Positions 27,234 through 36,421 are shown, numbered from the stretch's first letter. The stretch is DNA of 64,000 bases from Edaphobacter sp. 12200R-103 (GCF_010093025.1 NZ_CP048114.1:1798001-1862000), one strand, 5' to 3'. Numbers and translations are program-made. Notes: generated from the sequence alone by a model not told the origin.

Positions 27234-29573
27234 ATGATTTACGTATCGAAAGCAAAACGACTTACCTGGCTCGCATCTCTGTTCTTCCTTACAGCACCCT
27301 TTATCTGCGCCCAAAACGCATCGGAGATCGATCCGATGCTGGGCGCAGATAAAGGAGGAAACGTCTTCGTTGGTCCCACTCTCCCCTTCGGAATGGCCAA
27401 GCCCGGCCCAGACTATGGAGATAACCAGGCCAACGCCGGGTGGCAAGCTACGGGAAACCTGAACGGGTTTTCGCAGCTTCATGTCTCCGGAACCGGAGGC
27501 GGCGCGAAGTACGGCAATATCTCCATCCAGCCGATGATGGGCGATGCCGATCCGCACCGCAGCGCCGCACCGCGCCAGCAAGAGCACGCCGAGGTCGGCT
27601 ATTACTCCGTCAAGCTCGCCAACTCAGACATTCACGCCGAGATCACTACAGCCCGACGCACGCCTATCTATCGCTTCACCTATCCCGCTACAGCAAAACG
27701 CACCCTGCTGGTCGATGTCGGGCATCTTCTGATGAAGCTGCACGACTCTCCGCACCGTTATCCCGAGGGCCAGGTCGTCTACTCCACCGAAGTCAAGGTT
27801 CTCTCTCCTACCGAGATCGCGGGAATGCAGGCCTCGGTCATGGGATGGAACATCCAAACCACACCCATGAAGGTGTACTTCTATCTCGTCACCGATACTC
27901 CGGCAGTCTCGAGCGGTACGTGGGAGGATGGCAAGTCCATCCAGCCAGGATCAACAGCGGCCTACTACAAGATGCCGTTCACGATGGCGACGCTCCCGCA
28001 GCCGCCGGCCCCGATCGTCAGCACAGGCGCTTACCTGACCTTCGCTCCTGGCGCGAAGCCAGTCATGGTGAAGGTGGGTGTCTCCTTCGTCTCGATCGAG
28101 CAGGCCAAACAGAACGCAACTACTGAAATTGCAGGTTTTGACTTCGACGGAACAAGAAAGGCCGTGGTTGACGCATGGAACAAGGCGTTCTCCACCGTTC
28201 GGATTGAAGGTGGAACACCGGATGAACGGCAGCAGTTTGCGACAGGTCTTTACCATTCCATGCTCATGCCGGTAGATCGAACCGGCGAAAATCCGCTCTG
28301 GAAGAGCTCAACGCCTTACTACGACGATTTCTACTGCATCTGGGACACCTTCCGCTCCTCCACTCCCCTGCTCACCCTGCTCGCGCCGCATCGGGTTACC
28401 GAAATCCTGCAGTCTCTGCTTGAGATACAGGAGCACGATCATTTCTTTCTCGATGGCCGGTCCGGCAACTTCTCCGGAAGAACGCAGGGCGGTTCGGATG
28501 CGGAGATGATGTTCACCGACGCCTACCTCAAGCATCTGCCCGGCCTCAACTGGGACAAGGTCTATCAGGCCATGGTGCACGACGCCGACGTGGAATCGCC
28601 GGAGCCCATCCGCTTCGGTCGCGGCGACCTGGACGACTGGAAGAAGCTCGGCTATCTCTCCATCGAGCACTCCGACCCGGCAGGCGGGCCAGACCGTCCG
28701 GGCTCGCGCTCCATGGAATACGCCGCCAACGACTATGCGGTCGCCCTCATGGCGAAAGGACTCCATCACGAGGCTGACGCGAAGAAGTTCCTCGATCGCT
28801 CGCAGAACTGGAAGAAGCTTTGGTATCCCGAGGCGGTCGATCACACGGAAGATGGCGATGTTAAAGGATTCATCTGGATGCGCCATGCCGATGGCCGCTG
28901 GAAGGAAAACTTTAACCCCCATCTTGTAGGAACGTGGTACCAGGACAACTTCTACGAGGCTTCGACCTGGACGTATTCGCTCTATGTCCCCCAGGACGTG
29001 CGCGGACTCATCCAGATGGCAGGTGGCGCCGCTGCATTCAAAAAACGGCTCGACCTTTTCTTCGCGCCCAATGTAGCAGGGCGTTATCGCTATGACGTTG
29101 GCAACGAACCTGGCTTCCTGTCACCCTATCTCTATAACTGGATTGGCGAACAAAGCAGCTCGGCCAAACGCATTCGCGCGATCCTTCCCGCCAGCTATCG
29201 CACCGGAACCGCAGGACTGCCCGGCAACGATGACTCCGGGGCCATGGGATCGTTCCTCGTCTTCAACCAGATGGGCTTCTTCCCTGTTGCCGCGCAGGAT
29301 GTTTACCTGATCGGCTCGCCCACATTTCCAAAGTCGTCTCTCCATCTGAGCAACGGCAAGGTCTTCTCAGTCGTAGCTGAAAACACTTCGCCCCGGAACG
29401 TCTACATCGAGAAGGCGACGTGGAACGGTAAACCATATAACCGTTCCTGGTTTACCCACGAACAAATCATGGCCGGAGGAGAATTGAGGCTCACCATGAC
29501 CAGTAAGCCCACACACTGGGATACTGGAGATCCCCCGCCTTCGATGTCGGACGAAGCTGGTAAGGCGCATTAG
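27234..29573 (+). CDS. Glycoside hydrolase family 92 alpha-mannosidase
   Basis: This is a 779-residue exported enzyme with a signal peptide ending APFICAQN (about residue 27). GH92 enzymes are calcium-dependent exo-alpha-mannosidases, often alpha-1,2 specific. Visible family motifs are DPMLGADKGGNVFVGPTLPF (about 33-52), GFSQLHVSGTGG, YDDFYCIWDTFRSSTPLLTL, GNEPGFLSPYLYNW and GNDDSGAMGSFLVFNQMGF; the paired Asp residues in the last motif are the family's catalytic bases. It follows the GH38 gene by 17 bases in the same direction, so the pair could trim alpha-1,2-, alpha-1,3- and alpha-1,6-linked mannose from mannans or N-glycans taken up or captured by the neighbouring receptor. The precise linkage cannot be read from sequence. 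Confidence 0.92.
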   Translation: MIYVSKAKRLTWLASLFFLTAPFICAQNASEIDPMLGADKGGNVFVGPTLPFGMAKPGPDYGDNQANAGWQATGNLNGFSQLHVSGTGGGAKYGNISIQPMMGDADPHRSAAPRQQEHAEVGYYSVKLANSDIHAEITTARRTPIYRFTYPATAKRTLLVDVGHLLMKLHDSPHRYPEGQVVYSTEVKVLSPTEIAGMQASVMGWNIQTTPMKVYFYLVTDTPAVSSGTWEDGKSIQPGSTAAYYKMPFTMATLPQPPAPIVSTGAYLTFAPGAKPVMVKVGVSFVSIEQAKQNATTEIAGFDFDGTRKAVVDAWNKAFSTVRIEGGTPDERQQFATGLYHSMLMPVDRTGENPLWKSSTPYYDDFYCIWDTFRSSTPLLTLLAPHRVTEILQSLLEIQEHDHFFLDGRSGNFSGRTQGGSDAEMMFTDAYLKHLPGLNWDKVYQAMVHDADVESPEPIRFGRGDLDDWKKLGYLSIEHSDPAGGPDRPGSRSMEYAANDYAVALMAKGLHHEADAKKFLDRSQNWKKLWYPEAVDHTEDGDVKGFIWMRHADGRWKENFNPHLVGTWYQDNFYEASTWTYSLYVPQDVRGLIQMAGGAAAFKKRLDLFFAPNVAGRYRYDVGNEPGFLSPYLYNWIGEQSSSAKRIRAILPASYRTGTAGLPGNDDSGAMGSFLVFNQMGFFPVAAQDVYLIGSPTFPKSSLHLSNGKVFSVVAENTSPRNVYIEKATWNGKPYNRSWFTHEQIMAGGELRLTMTSKPTHWDTGDPPPSMSDEAGKAH

Positions 29574-29611
29574 TCCCGACTCCAGCATGGTGCATGGTGG
29601 GGTGTTAAAAA

Positions 29612-29711
29612 GTCGTCACCTTGAGCAACGCGAAGGATCCCTGTATTCTGCCCGGAGCACCGGAGATGCCACAGGCAAAATACAGGGATCCTTCACTGCG
29701 TTCAGGATGAC
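29612..29711. repeat. Intergenic inverted repeat with the ATCCTGA core
   Basis: Imperfect arms of about 38-41 bases (29612-29652 and 29674-29711) share GAAGGATCCCTGTATT and its complement around a 21-base loop. The outer ends read GTC(A/G)TCA/CC...TGA. The right arm, read in reverse, begins GTCATCCTGAACGCAGTGAA, the motif I associate with dispersed repeats in Terriglobales genomes. It lies between the convergent GH92 and oxidoreductase genes and could also act as a bidirectional terminator. A related element is at 38038-38096. Confidence 0.7.
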
Positions 29712-29723
29712 GGATCTGGGAAC

Positions 29724-30869
29724 CTACTTCAGGTCAACCCACGAGCGAGTCTTCGAGCTTGCCAGCTCAGCATCGAGGATTCGCATCTGGCGAAGCCCAT
29801 CGGCGATCTGCGGATACTCGACAGATGCCGAAGGATCGGCGATCGAAGCATAGAACCGCCGGAAGACCTGCTTGAAGGTATCGTCGTAGCCCTCGCTGTG
29901 GCCTCCCGGCAGATCAGCATACTTCGCCGCCTGCGGCAGCAGTAGCGAGGGGTCTTTGATGATGATCTGGTTCGGCGTATTCCGGTTGCCAATCCACAAC
30001 TCATCGGGCCGCTCCTGGTTCCATGCCACCGAGGACTTCGTCCCGTAGATCTCTACGCTGAGCCCATTCTTACGGCCCGCAGCGACCTGGCTCGCCGTCA
30101 TCGCACCGCGTGCAGAGTCTCCCAGCCGGAAGACGACAGCGCCGAAGTCTTCCGTCGTAACAGGAACGACATCGACGTCTTCCGCGGTCGGAACCTTTCC
30201 GGTAAAGCTCTCCACACTGCGTTTCGGCTTCTTTCGTGTGGGATGAAAGATCTGCAGATCAGCGCAGAGCGAGGAGACTCGCAGACCAGTCACATGTTCC
30301 ACCGTATCGAACCAGTGCGAGCCGATATCGGCCATCACTCTCGAAGGCCCGGAGGCCTGGACCTCCACTCGCCAGTTCCAGTCCGTGTCATAGAGCATCC
30401 AGTCCTGCGAGTAGGTTCCTTGTGCGACGAGAACCTCGCCAAGTTCACCGGCCTCGCGCATACGCCGCATCTGCTGCACCATGGGGTAGTAACGCAGGTT
30501 GTGGCATACGCAGTTGCGAACACCGGCCTGGGTGGCCAGCTTCGCAAGCTCTTCGGCCTCTTCGGTCGAGACAGCGACAGGTTTTTCGCAAAGGACGTTC
30601 TTGCCCGCCTGAATCGCTGCCTTTGCGATGGGATAGTGCAGAGCATTGGGCGTACAGATGTGCACGGCATCCAGCTCCGCGTTGCCAAGCAGCTCATGAT
30701 AGTCCGTCAGAACGCTGGGAACCTCGTATAGATCCGCCAGCTTCTTCGCAGATTCCATCTGCCTGCCGACAACTGCAACGACATCTACATGCTCCACGCG
30801 ACGGAGCGCCTCCAAATGGACGCGCCCCATAAATCCAGTACCAATGACTGCGGTCTTCAGCCGTTTCAC
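29724..30869 (-). CDS. Gfo/Idh/MocA family oxidoreductase
   Basis: This is a 381-residue NAD(P)-dependent sugar or inositol dehydrogenase-like protein. The N-terminal Rossmann fold starts AVIGTGFMGRVHLEAL, with VHICTPNALHYP and the family hallmark GKNVLCEKPVAVST (Lys in EKP contacts substrate and cofactor). The C-terminal alpha/beta domain includes ADIGSHWFDTVEHVTGL, where the His is the usual catalytic candidate. It has no export signal, so it acts in the cytoplasm. It is downstream of and co-directional with a sugar isomerase/epimerase (36-base gap), a pairing common in pathways that handle keto-sugars or inositols. The substrate is unknown; a mannose-derived keto-sugar is one possibility given the neighbours. 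Confidence 0.9.
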   Translation of the reverse strand: MKRLKTAVIGTGFMGRVHLEALRRVEHVDVVAVVGRQMESAKKLADLYEVPSVLTDYHELLGNAELDAVHICTPNALHYPIAKAAIQAGKNVLCEKPVAVSTEEAEELAKLATQAGVRNCVCHNLRYYPMVQQMRRMREAGELGEVLVAQGTYSQDWMLYDTDWNWRVEVQASGPSRVMADIGSHWFDTVEHVTGLRVSSLCADLQIFHPTRKKPKRSVESFTGKVPTAEDVDVVPVTTEDFGAVVFRLGDSARGAMTASQVAAGRKNGLSVEIYGTKSSVAWNQERPDELWIGNRNTPNQIIIKDPSLLLPQAAKYADLPGGHSEGYDDTFKQVFRRFYASIADPSASVEYPQIADGLRQMRILDAELASSKTRSWVDLK

Positions 30870-30905
30870 ACTCGCTCCTTCATTCGATAACTCTCTATCG
30901 CCAGG

Positions 30906-31865
30906 TTAGACCCACCAGGCTGCCGCGGGCTGTTCCTGGATGACGATCTCCTGCAGGAATCGCGCTGCCTTCGTCAGGCCCTCCTCAGGCGACAGCAGGC
31001 TGTCCTCATGCTCGATCGACAGCACATCGTCATAACCGAACATCCGCAGAGTGGAAACGAACTCCTTCCACCACTCAGCTCCGTGCCCATAGCCACAGGT
31101 GCGGAAGATCCAGCTGCGATTGCGCTCATCTGTATAGGGCTTCGTATCCAGAACGCCAGTCTTCACAAGATTTGCGGAATAGAGCTGCGTGTCCTTGGCA
31201 TGGACATGGAAGATTGCATCTCCCAGGATACGGATCGCTCCGATGGGATCGATGTTCTGCCAGAACATATGACTGGGGTCATAGTTGCATCCCACATTCG
31301 GCCCGGCGATCGAACGCAGCTTCAACAAGGTCTCGGGGCTGTACACCACAAATCCCGGATGCATCTCAATCGCGATGCGGACACCATGATCGGCCGCAAA
31401 CTTCGCATGCTCCACCCAGAAGGGAGTAACAACCTCGTTCCACTGCCAGTCCAGAACCTTCAGGAAATCGGGAGGCCAGGGGCAGGTGATCCAGTTTGGC
31501 GATGTGGCGGCAGGCGAATCCCCGGGGCAACCGGAGAAATCCACCATGGTTTTGATGCCCAGCTTCTCCGCCAGCAGAATCGTCTCGCGGCTCGTTTTGA
31601 CCATAGCCTCACGGACAGCCTTATCAGGGTGCAGAGGATTCCCGTGGCAGCTCAGCGCACTGATGGTCACGCCGTTGTCGTTCAGCTTTTTCTGAAACTC
31701 CGCCAGCTCCTTCGCATTCTCCAGCATGGAAAGCTTGCAGTGCGCATCGCCGGGATAGTTGCCCGTCCCCAGCTCTACGGTCTGAATGTCATACGATTTC
31801 AGCTTTTTCAGCACCGCATCCAGAGGCAACTGCGACAGCAACGGCGTGAAGACTCCAACCTTCAT
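30906..31865 (-). CDS. Sugar phosphate isomerase/epimerase (AP endonuclease 2-like TIM barrel)
   Basis: This is a 319-residue cytoplasmic TIM barrel of the xylose-isomerase-like superfamily. The order of likely metal ligands is typical: AIEMHPG (Glu), CNYDPSHMFW (Asp, His), FHVHAKDTQL (His, Asp) and VLSIEHEDSLL (Glu). The N-terminus MKVGVFTPLLSQLPLD is a first barrel strand. Members isomerise or epimerise keto-sugars and inositols. It starts about 195 bases downstream of the quinoprotein gene, past a terminator, and is followed by the Gfo/Idh/MocA gene, so the two probably form their own unit. Confidence 0.9.
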   Translation of the reverse strand: MKVGVFTPLLSQLPLDAVLKKLKSYDIQTVELGTGNYPGDAHCKLSMLENAKELAEFQKKLNDNGVTISALSCHGNPLHPDKAVREAMVKTSRETILLAEKLGIKTMVDFSGCPGDSPAATSPNWITCPWPPDFLKVLDWQWNEVVTPFWVEHAKFAADHGVRIAIEMHPGFVVYSPETLLKLRSIAGPNVGCNYDPSHMFWQNIDPIGAIRILGDAIFHVHAKDTQLYSANLVKTGVLDTKPYTDERNRSWIFRTCGYGHGAEWWKEFVSTLRMFGYDDVLSIEHEDSLLSPEEGLTKAARFLQEIVIQEQPAAAWWV

Positions 31866-32002
31866 GTTCTCTCCTATGGTTTTCAGGTGTTGAACGATCT
31901 TTTTTCGCGCTACAAAAGAATACCCTCCGACCCACTATCGCGGGCAACACCGCCGAGGAAATTTTGTACAGATTTACCTCACCTGATGATTTGCCACCTC
32001 CG

Positions 32003-32037
32003 GCAAATAAAAGAGACGGGGAGAATCTCCCCGTCTC
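32003..32037 (-). terminator. Rho-independent terminator of the quinoprotein operon
   Basis: On the reverse strand GAGACGGGGAG pairs with CTCCCCGTCTC (plus-strand 32013-32037) with a very short loop, followed by TTTTATTT. It lies 24 bases past the quinoprotein stop codon. Confidence 0.8.
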
Positions 32038-32060
32038 CTGTCCACTTCACCTGAGGCAGA

Positions 32061-33611
32061 TTACTTTGCAGCGACCTGATCCGGAAGCGCCCACGCAAAC
32101 ATCACGCCGCCACTACCAATCAGCACATACTGCTTCCCATCCAGCTCATAACTAATGGGCGAGCTCGCGATCATCGATCCCGTATAGGCATGCCACAGCG
32201 TCTTCCCATTCGCCGTGTCCAAGGCAAGCGCGTTTCCGTGAGAATCGCCGGTGAATGTCACGCCCGAACCGGTCGTCAGCGCGCCCGCACTCGCGCTGTT
32301 GCCGATATCGTGCGTCCAGCGGACTTTACCCGTCTGGTAATCGATCGCCTTAACGACTCCCTTCGCCCAGAGACCATAGTCCGCACCTGCCCAACCGTAG
32401 TCCCCGTCAGCCGGTTTCGAGAAGTAGATGCTATAAGCCTCGCGCGCCGGGATTATAAAAAGACCCGTCTTGGGATCGAAGCTCGGCGAGCGATAGTTTG
32501 CTGCTCCGGCCTCGTCCGGTGCGATCAGGCGGCCGTCGGGCGTCGGCTCTTTTGCAGGATTCGGTATCGGCCGACCGTCTTTGTCGATCCCCAGCGACCA
32601 GTTCACCGGGCTGTACGGAACTGTCAGCAGGCTCTTGCCGTTGGTCCGGTCCAGCACGAAGAAATATCCATTGCGAGATGCCTGCATCAGCATCTTGCGT
32701 TGCTGTCCCTTGAACATGCCATCGACCAGCATCGGTGTCTCCGCTGCATCCCAGTCATGCGTGTCATGCGGAGAGACCTGGAACGCCCACGCCAGTTTCC
32801 CGGTATCCGGATTCAGCGCCACGATGCTGCAGGTATTGGCATTGTCCCCCGGACGCGTCTTCCCATTAAGCACGGGCGTCGGATTGCCTGTGCCCCAGTA
32901 GATCAGGTTCAGATCGGGATCATAGGTCCCCGTCATCCAGGTCATGCCGCCGGTCAGCTCTTTCGGCGTGCTGTACCACTCCCACTGCAGCTTGCCTGTC
33001 TCAGGATCGAGCGACTTCAGGTATCCGTGCAGATTGTCGAAGTCTCCAGAGACGCCGACGATGACGTGGTTCCCAACCACAAACGGCGACATCGTCGTCC
33101 AATACCCCTTGGCGACATCGGCGACCTCGATATTCCAGCGCAGCGCTCCGGTCTTCGCGTCCAGCGAGACCAGGTGGCCATCCGGTGAAAGGAAGTAGAT
33201 CCAGCCCTTATAGGCGCCCACGCCACGCTGGCCGATGTGCAGCCCTTTATTTGGGGGATACGTGTAATGCCACACCATGTGTCCCGACCGCGCATCCACA
33301 GCCCACACATGATCAGGGACCGTGAAGTACAGGATGCCGTCAATCAGCAGCGGCGACGACTTCAGCCCCGCCTGCGATCCGGTCTGAAACGCCCATGCCA
33401 GACTCAGATTATGAACATTCTGAGGCGTGATCTGGGTCAGCTTGCTGTGCCGCTGCCCGGTGTAATCGCCGTGATACAGCGGCCAGCTGTCCGGCCCCGG
33501 ATTCAGCAGCGTCGCATGATCGGGACCCTGTGCAGCAGCAAATCCTCCAACCCCAAGCACGAGCGCAAGCAGAGACCCCGCAAGCACACTCGCATCCTTC
33601 CATCGACTCAT
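32061..33611 (-). CDS. PQQ-dependent quinoprotein dehydrogenase (beta-propeller)
   Basis: This is a 516-residue exported enzyme with a signal peptide (about residues 9-28, ending AAAQG). It carries repeated propeller blades of the quinoprotein alcohol dehydrogenase type: WPLYHGDYTGQRHSKLTQI, VWAVDARSGHMVWHY, LVSLDAKTGALRWNIEV, SLDPETGKLQWEW, IVALNPDTGKLAWAFQVSPH (followed by DTHDWDAAETP), and IDYQTGKVRWTHDI. DTHDWD and NRDVDL-like strands are typical of PQQ enzymes; I did not find the adjacent-Cys ring of methanol dehydrogenase. It probably oxidises an alcohol or sugar in the periplasm and passes electrons to the diheme cytochrome c encoded 26 bases upstream. No PQQ biosynthesis genes are in the window. 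Confidence 0.85.
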   Translation of the reverse strand: MSRWKDASVLAGSLLALVLGVGGFAAAQGPDHATLLNPGPDSWPLYHGDYTGQRHSKLTQITPQNVHNLSLAWAFQTGSQAGLKSSPLLIDGILYFTVPDHVWAVDARSGHMVWHYTYPPNKGLHIGQRGVGAYKGWIYFLSPDGHLVSLDAKTGALRWNIEVADVAKGYWTTMSPFVVGNHVIVGVSGDFDNLHGYLKSLDPETGKLQWEWYSTPKELTGGMTWMTGTYDPDLNLIYWGTGNPTPVLNGKTRPGDNANTCSIVALNPDTGKLAWAFQVSPHDTHDWDAAETPMLVDGMFKGQQRKMLMQASRNGYFFVLDRTNGKSLLTVPYSPVNWSLGIDKDGRPIPNPAKEPTPDGRLIAPDEAGAANYRSPSFDPKTGLFIIPAREAYSIYFSKPADGDYGWAGADYGLWAKGVVKAIDYQTGKVRWTHDIGNSASAGALTTGSGVTFTGDSHGNALALDTANGKTLWHAYTGSMIASSPISYELDGKQYVLIGSGGVMFAWALPDQVAAK

Positions 33612-33637
33612 AGCACTCTTCCTTCTTTTGAACGCGA

Positions 33638-34441
33638 TCAGCGCAGCGTCTGTATATACGCCATCAGGTTGTGGATGTCGTCATCCGTATATTTGCTGAA
33701 GAGCTCGGCATGCGCTTCCTGCGGAGCATCGATCTTGTACTTGATCTTCCCCACCGGCCAGGAGCGGTAAGTTCCATCCGCCAGCACAATCCCCAACGTG
33801 AACTCGTCGTGGTACTCCACCCGGCCCTGCAGCACCTTGCCCGTGGGCAGGGTCACCGTGGCCGCGCTCTTGGCATTGCGCGGATAGAGCATATGCTGCT
33901 CCAGCTGCAGCCCCTGGTACTTGCTGGCGACATGCGCCAGATCGCCGGTCGCGGAGTGGCACTTCGAGCACGTTCCTGCGCCCTCGAAGTATCGCTTGCC
34001 TGCCTCCACGTTCCCAGTCTGCAGATCGGCGACATCAACGCCTTTCCGTTTTCCGGCCGCCGCAGCCTTGGCCTGCTGGGCGTGAATGAAGGCCGCCAGA
34101 TCGTTCATCTCCGCTGCGGAAACATCAAACGGCGGCATCTTTCCCGGCCTTCCGTTGCGGACGACATCGCCGATCTTGTCCCCGTTCACGTCGTCCTGGA
34201 CCAGCTTCGACCGTGTCAGGTCCGGACCGGTCTCGCCGCCGGCGGCATCCCGGCCGTGGCAAAACGCGCACTTCTGCTGAAACTGCGTGTTGCCCGCTTC
34301 GATATGCGCCGCCATCTCCGGCGTTTGCGGTTTTGCAGCCTGCCCTTCGGCCGTGTAGGGAGAAAATCCGCTCCCCATCCATAGAATCCCTGCCAGAGTT
34401 CCCCACAGCAACACCGAACTTCGCATCGTTGTCTTTTCCAT
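33638..34441 (-). CDS. Diheme c-type cytochrome
   Basis: This is a 267-residue exported cytochrome. A signal peptide (about residues 7-33) is followed by two heme-binding sites, CAFCH (58-62, with Met in GKMPPF as likely sixth ligand) and CSKCH (158-162). The second domain carries an insertion (about 190-245, LPTGKVLQGRVEYHDEFTLG) before the last cytochrome helix DDIHNLMAYIQTLR. The insertion resembles those found in acidobacterial cytochromes paired with quinoproteins. It is the first gene of the unit, followed after 26 bases by the PQQ-type dehydrogenase, for which it is the obvious electron acceptor. The gene is divergent from blaI. Confidence 0.9.
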   Translation of the reverse strand: MEKTTMRSSVLLWGTLAGILWMGSGFSPYTAEGQAAKPQTPEMAAHIEAGNTQFQQKCAFCHGRDAAGGETGPDLTRSKLVQDDVNGDKIGDVVRNGRPGKMPPFDVSAAEMNDLAAFIHAQQAKAAAAGKRKGVDVADLQTGNVEAGKRYFEGAGTCSKCHSATGDLAHVASKYQGLQLEQHMLYPRNAKSAATVTLPTGKVLQGRVEYHDEFTLGIVLADGTYRSWPVGKIKYKIDAPQEAHAELFSKYTDDDIHNLMAYIQTLR

Positions 34442-34604
34442 TCCCTGCCTGTACCGGCAGAAGAGAACGTATCCTCTTCTGCCATGAATTTATCTGCCCC
34501 CGGATCGTCCCTCTGGACTCTTGCCACCGGAAGAAGCGGGTGTTTTTTCGGCTCAGAAAATATATCAGGACGCATGCTTCGCGTTGAACCAAAAATCACC
34601 GCGA

Positions 34605-34618
34605 CGGATATTTATCCG
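34605..34618. promoter_or_regulatory. Perfect palindrome between cytochrome c and blaI
   Basis: CGGATA-TT-TATCCG is a perfect 14-base inverted repeat in the 233-base divergent region. It differs in sequence from the blaI operator candidate 18 bases further on, so a second regulator could be involved. No binding protein is evident. Confidence 0.3.
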
Positions 34619-34635
34619 CTAATCCAGCGATTTGC

Positions 34636-34653
34636 TAACTAATTTATTAGTTA
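34636..34653. promoter_or_regulatory. Candidate BlaI operator upstream of blaI
   Basis: TAACTAAT-TT-ATTAGTTA is a perfect 18-base palindrome ending 21 bases before the blaI start. BlaI/MecI repressors bind such dyads as dimers and repress their own operon. A copy matching 16 of 18 bases lies at 36432-36449 in htrA. Confidence 0.7.
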
Positions 34654-34674
34654 CACGTCCATCCATACAGGACG

Positions 34675-35067
34675 ATGCCGCCGAGACGATCCAACACGTT
34701 GACGGAAGCCGAGCTTCGATTGATGAAGATTCTCTGGGACCGTGGAGAATCCGCGGTCTCGGATCTTGTCGCCGAACTCTCGGATGCAACTCCGCTGGCC
34801 TATACCTCTGTCCTAACCACTGTCCGAATCCTTGAAAAGAAAGGATATGTGACCCACCGTCAGGAAGGCCGCGCCTTCCTCTACAGCCCGAGCGTGGCCG
34901 AGCATGATGCGGGCCGCAGCGAGGTCCGGCAACTCCTGCAACGCTTCTTCGGCAACTCGCGCGAGAAGCTGCTGCTCTCCCTTCTGGGCGACGACGATAT
35001 CTCGCCCGAAGAGCTCAGAAAGCTCAAAGAAGCCATCGCCAATACTCCCGAAGAGGAGGTTCGATAG
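34675..35067 (+). CDS. BlaI/MecI/CopY family repressor
   Basis: This is a 130-residue winged-helix repressor: LTEAELRLMKILWDRGESAV, YTSVLTTVRILEKKGYVTHRQ (recognition helix and wing), then a helical dimerisation part (about 85-130). In beta-lactamase and PBP2a systems the homologue is inactivated by proteolysis after the partner BlaR1 or MecR1 senses a beta-lactam. Here an M56 metallopeptidase follows immediately, with ATG directly after the TAG stop, reproducing the BlaI-BlaR1 pair. No beta-lactamase is nearby; the third gene is an HtrA protease. ATG at 34675 is the natural start. A palindromic operator candidate lies just upstream. Confidence 0.92.
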   Translation: MPPRRSNTLTEAELRLMKILWDRGESAVSDLVAELSDATPLAYTSVLTTVRILEKKGYVTHRQEGRAFLYSPSVAEHDAGRSEVRQLLQRFFGNSREKLLLSLLGDDDISPEELRKLKEAIANTPEEEVR

Positions 35068-36387
35068 ATGTTGGAGCATCTCACCCACACGATTCTGCTG
35101 CTCTCTGCCACAGCCTCCAGCTCCCTGGTGAACGCTGTCGCACAAGGGCTCTGCCTGGCTGCTATCGTCGCTCTCTGCCTTCGCCTTCTTCCTGGAATCA
35201 AACCTGCGGCACGCTTTGTCATCTGGCTCTCCGTCCTCTTTACCGTTCTCGCCCTTCACCTGGAATCGGGTACCAGGAGCAGCACAGATGCTTCGTTCGC
35301 AGCTGGCGTGCCTTCCTTTCATCTTGATCCTCGCTGGGGCATCCCGATCGCTGCTATCTGGTTTGCAATGTCCATGGGGCGCGCGGTAGCGCTTGTCAGG
35401 AGCGCCCTCGATCTCCGCCGTGTCGCAAAATCCGCTACCCCGGTCGTTACCGGCAACGAGTTTCAGCATCTGCTTAAGACACGCTTTCGCGCGGCTCAGC
35501 TATGCACGTCGACCCAGGTTGACCGCCCCAGTGTTGCCGGCTTCTTCCATCCCAGGGTTCTGTTGCCCGAGGATCTTCTGCAGAAGCTTTCCTCGCAGGA
35601 GCTTGAGCAGATCATCCTGCACGAGATGGAACACCTTCGCCGCTTCGACGACTGGACCAATCTCCTGCAGAAGGTGGCATTGGTCTTCTTTCCTCTCAAT
35701 CCAGTTCTGTTCTGGATCGAACAACGCCTTTGCAGGGAGCGCGAGCTTGCCTGCGACGACTGTGTGCTCAGCTTTACGGCAGCGCGCAAAAGCTACGCTA
35801 CCTGCCTGACCAGCCTCGCCGAACACGCTCTTGTGTGCCGTGGCATCACTCTCGCGCTCGGGGCCTGGGAGAAACAGTCTGAGCTCTCCCGCCGGGTTCG
35901 TCGCATCCTCGACAAACCCGAAGTCCGGCTTAAACCCGTCACTGCGAATGTAATTACAGGAGTGGTCATCGCCGGTCTGCTTGGCGGCGCGGCCACGCTC
36001 GCTCACACGCCAGAGCTGGTCAGCTTCACACCGGAGGCGGTTGCGAACGCTATTCCTTCAGCATCGATCCCAGCATCGATCGTTGCTGCGACCGAAGCTC
36101 CCGAGAGTGCGTTACCCATGAGAAATCTCTCTCCGGAGCTTGTCAAAGCGGTCGTTCCAGACAGGCAGGAGAACATAGCTACGCATCGCCCGGCGCCGCG
36201 CCATCACACGCGGGTCGTGAAGGCACTTCACCAGACTCCAGAACCGCAACCACCGCAGCAGTGGGTCGTGCTTACACGCTGGCAGGCTCGCGCTGTTCCG
36301 CAGCGGCCTGTCCTCGCCGTCTCTGAGACAGGAAATTCATATGCCGCCGTTCCCGTGGGGAATGGCTGGCTGATCATTCAACTCTAA
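35068..36387 (+). CDS. M56 family (BlaR1-like) membrane metallopeptidase
   Basis: This is a 439-residue integral membrane zinc peptidase. Transmembrane helices lie at about residues 5-25, 27-42, 48-64 and 92-106, and another at about 292-310 (VITGVVIAGLLGGAATLA). The cytoplasmic peptidase loop holds HEMEH (185-189), with FPLNPVLFWIEQRLCRERE-like family sequence following (ERELACDD supplies the third ligand Glu). The C-terminal extracytoplasmic tail of about 130 residues is Pro-rich and ends VGNGWLIIQL. It lacks the penicillin-binding transpeptidase domain of true BlaR1, so the sensed signal is probably not a bound beta-lactam. The start codon abuts the blaI stop, so the two are translationally coupled. 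Confidence 0.88.
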   Translation: MLEHLTHTILLLSATASSSLVNAVAQGLCLAAIVALCLRLLPGIKPAARFVIWLSVLFTVLALHLESGTRSSTDASFAAGVPSFHLDPRWGIPIAAIWFAMSMGRAVALVRSALDLRRVAKSATPVVTGNEFQHLLKTRFRAAQLCTSTQVDRPSVAGFFHPRVLLPEDLLQKLSSQELEQIILHEMEHLRRFDDWTNLLQKVALVFFPLNPVLFWIEQRLCRERELACDDCVLSFTAARKSYATCLTSLAEHALVCRGITLALGAWEKQSELSRRVRRILDKPEVRLKPVTANVITGVVIAGLLGGAATLAHTPELVSFTPEAVANAIPSASIPASIVAATEAPESALPMRNLSPELVKAVVPDRQENIATHRPAPRHHTRVVKALHQTPEPQPPQQWVVLTRWQARAVPQRPVLAVSETGNSYAAVPVGNGWLIIQL

Positions 36388-36421
36388 AATCTCACCACTT
36401 TGCACATAGGAGCCGCAGAAC

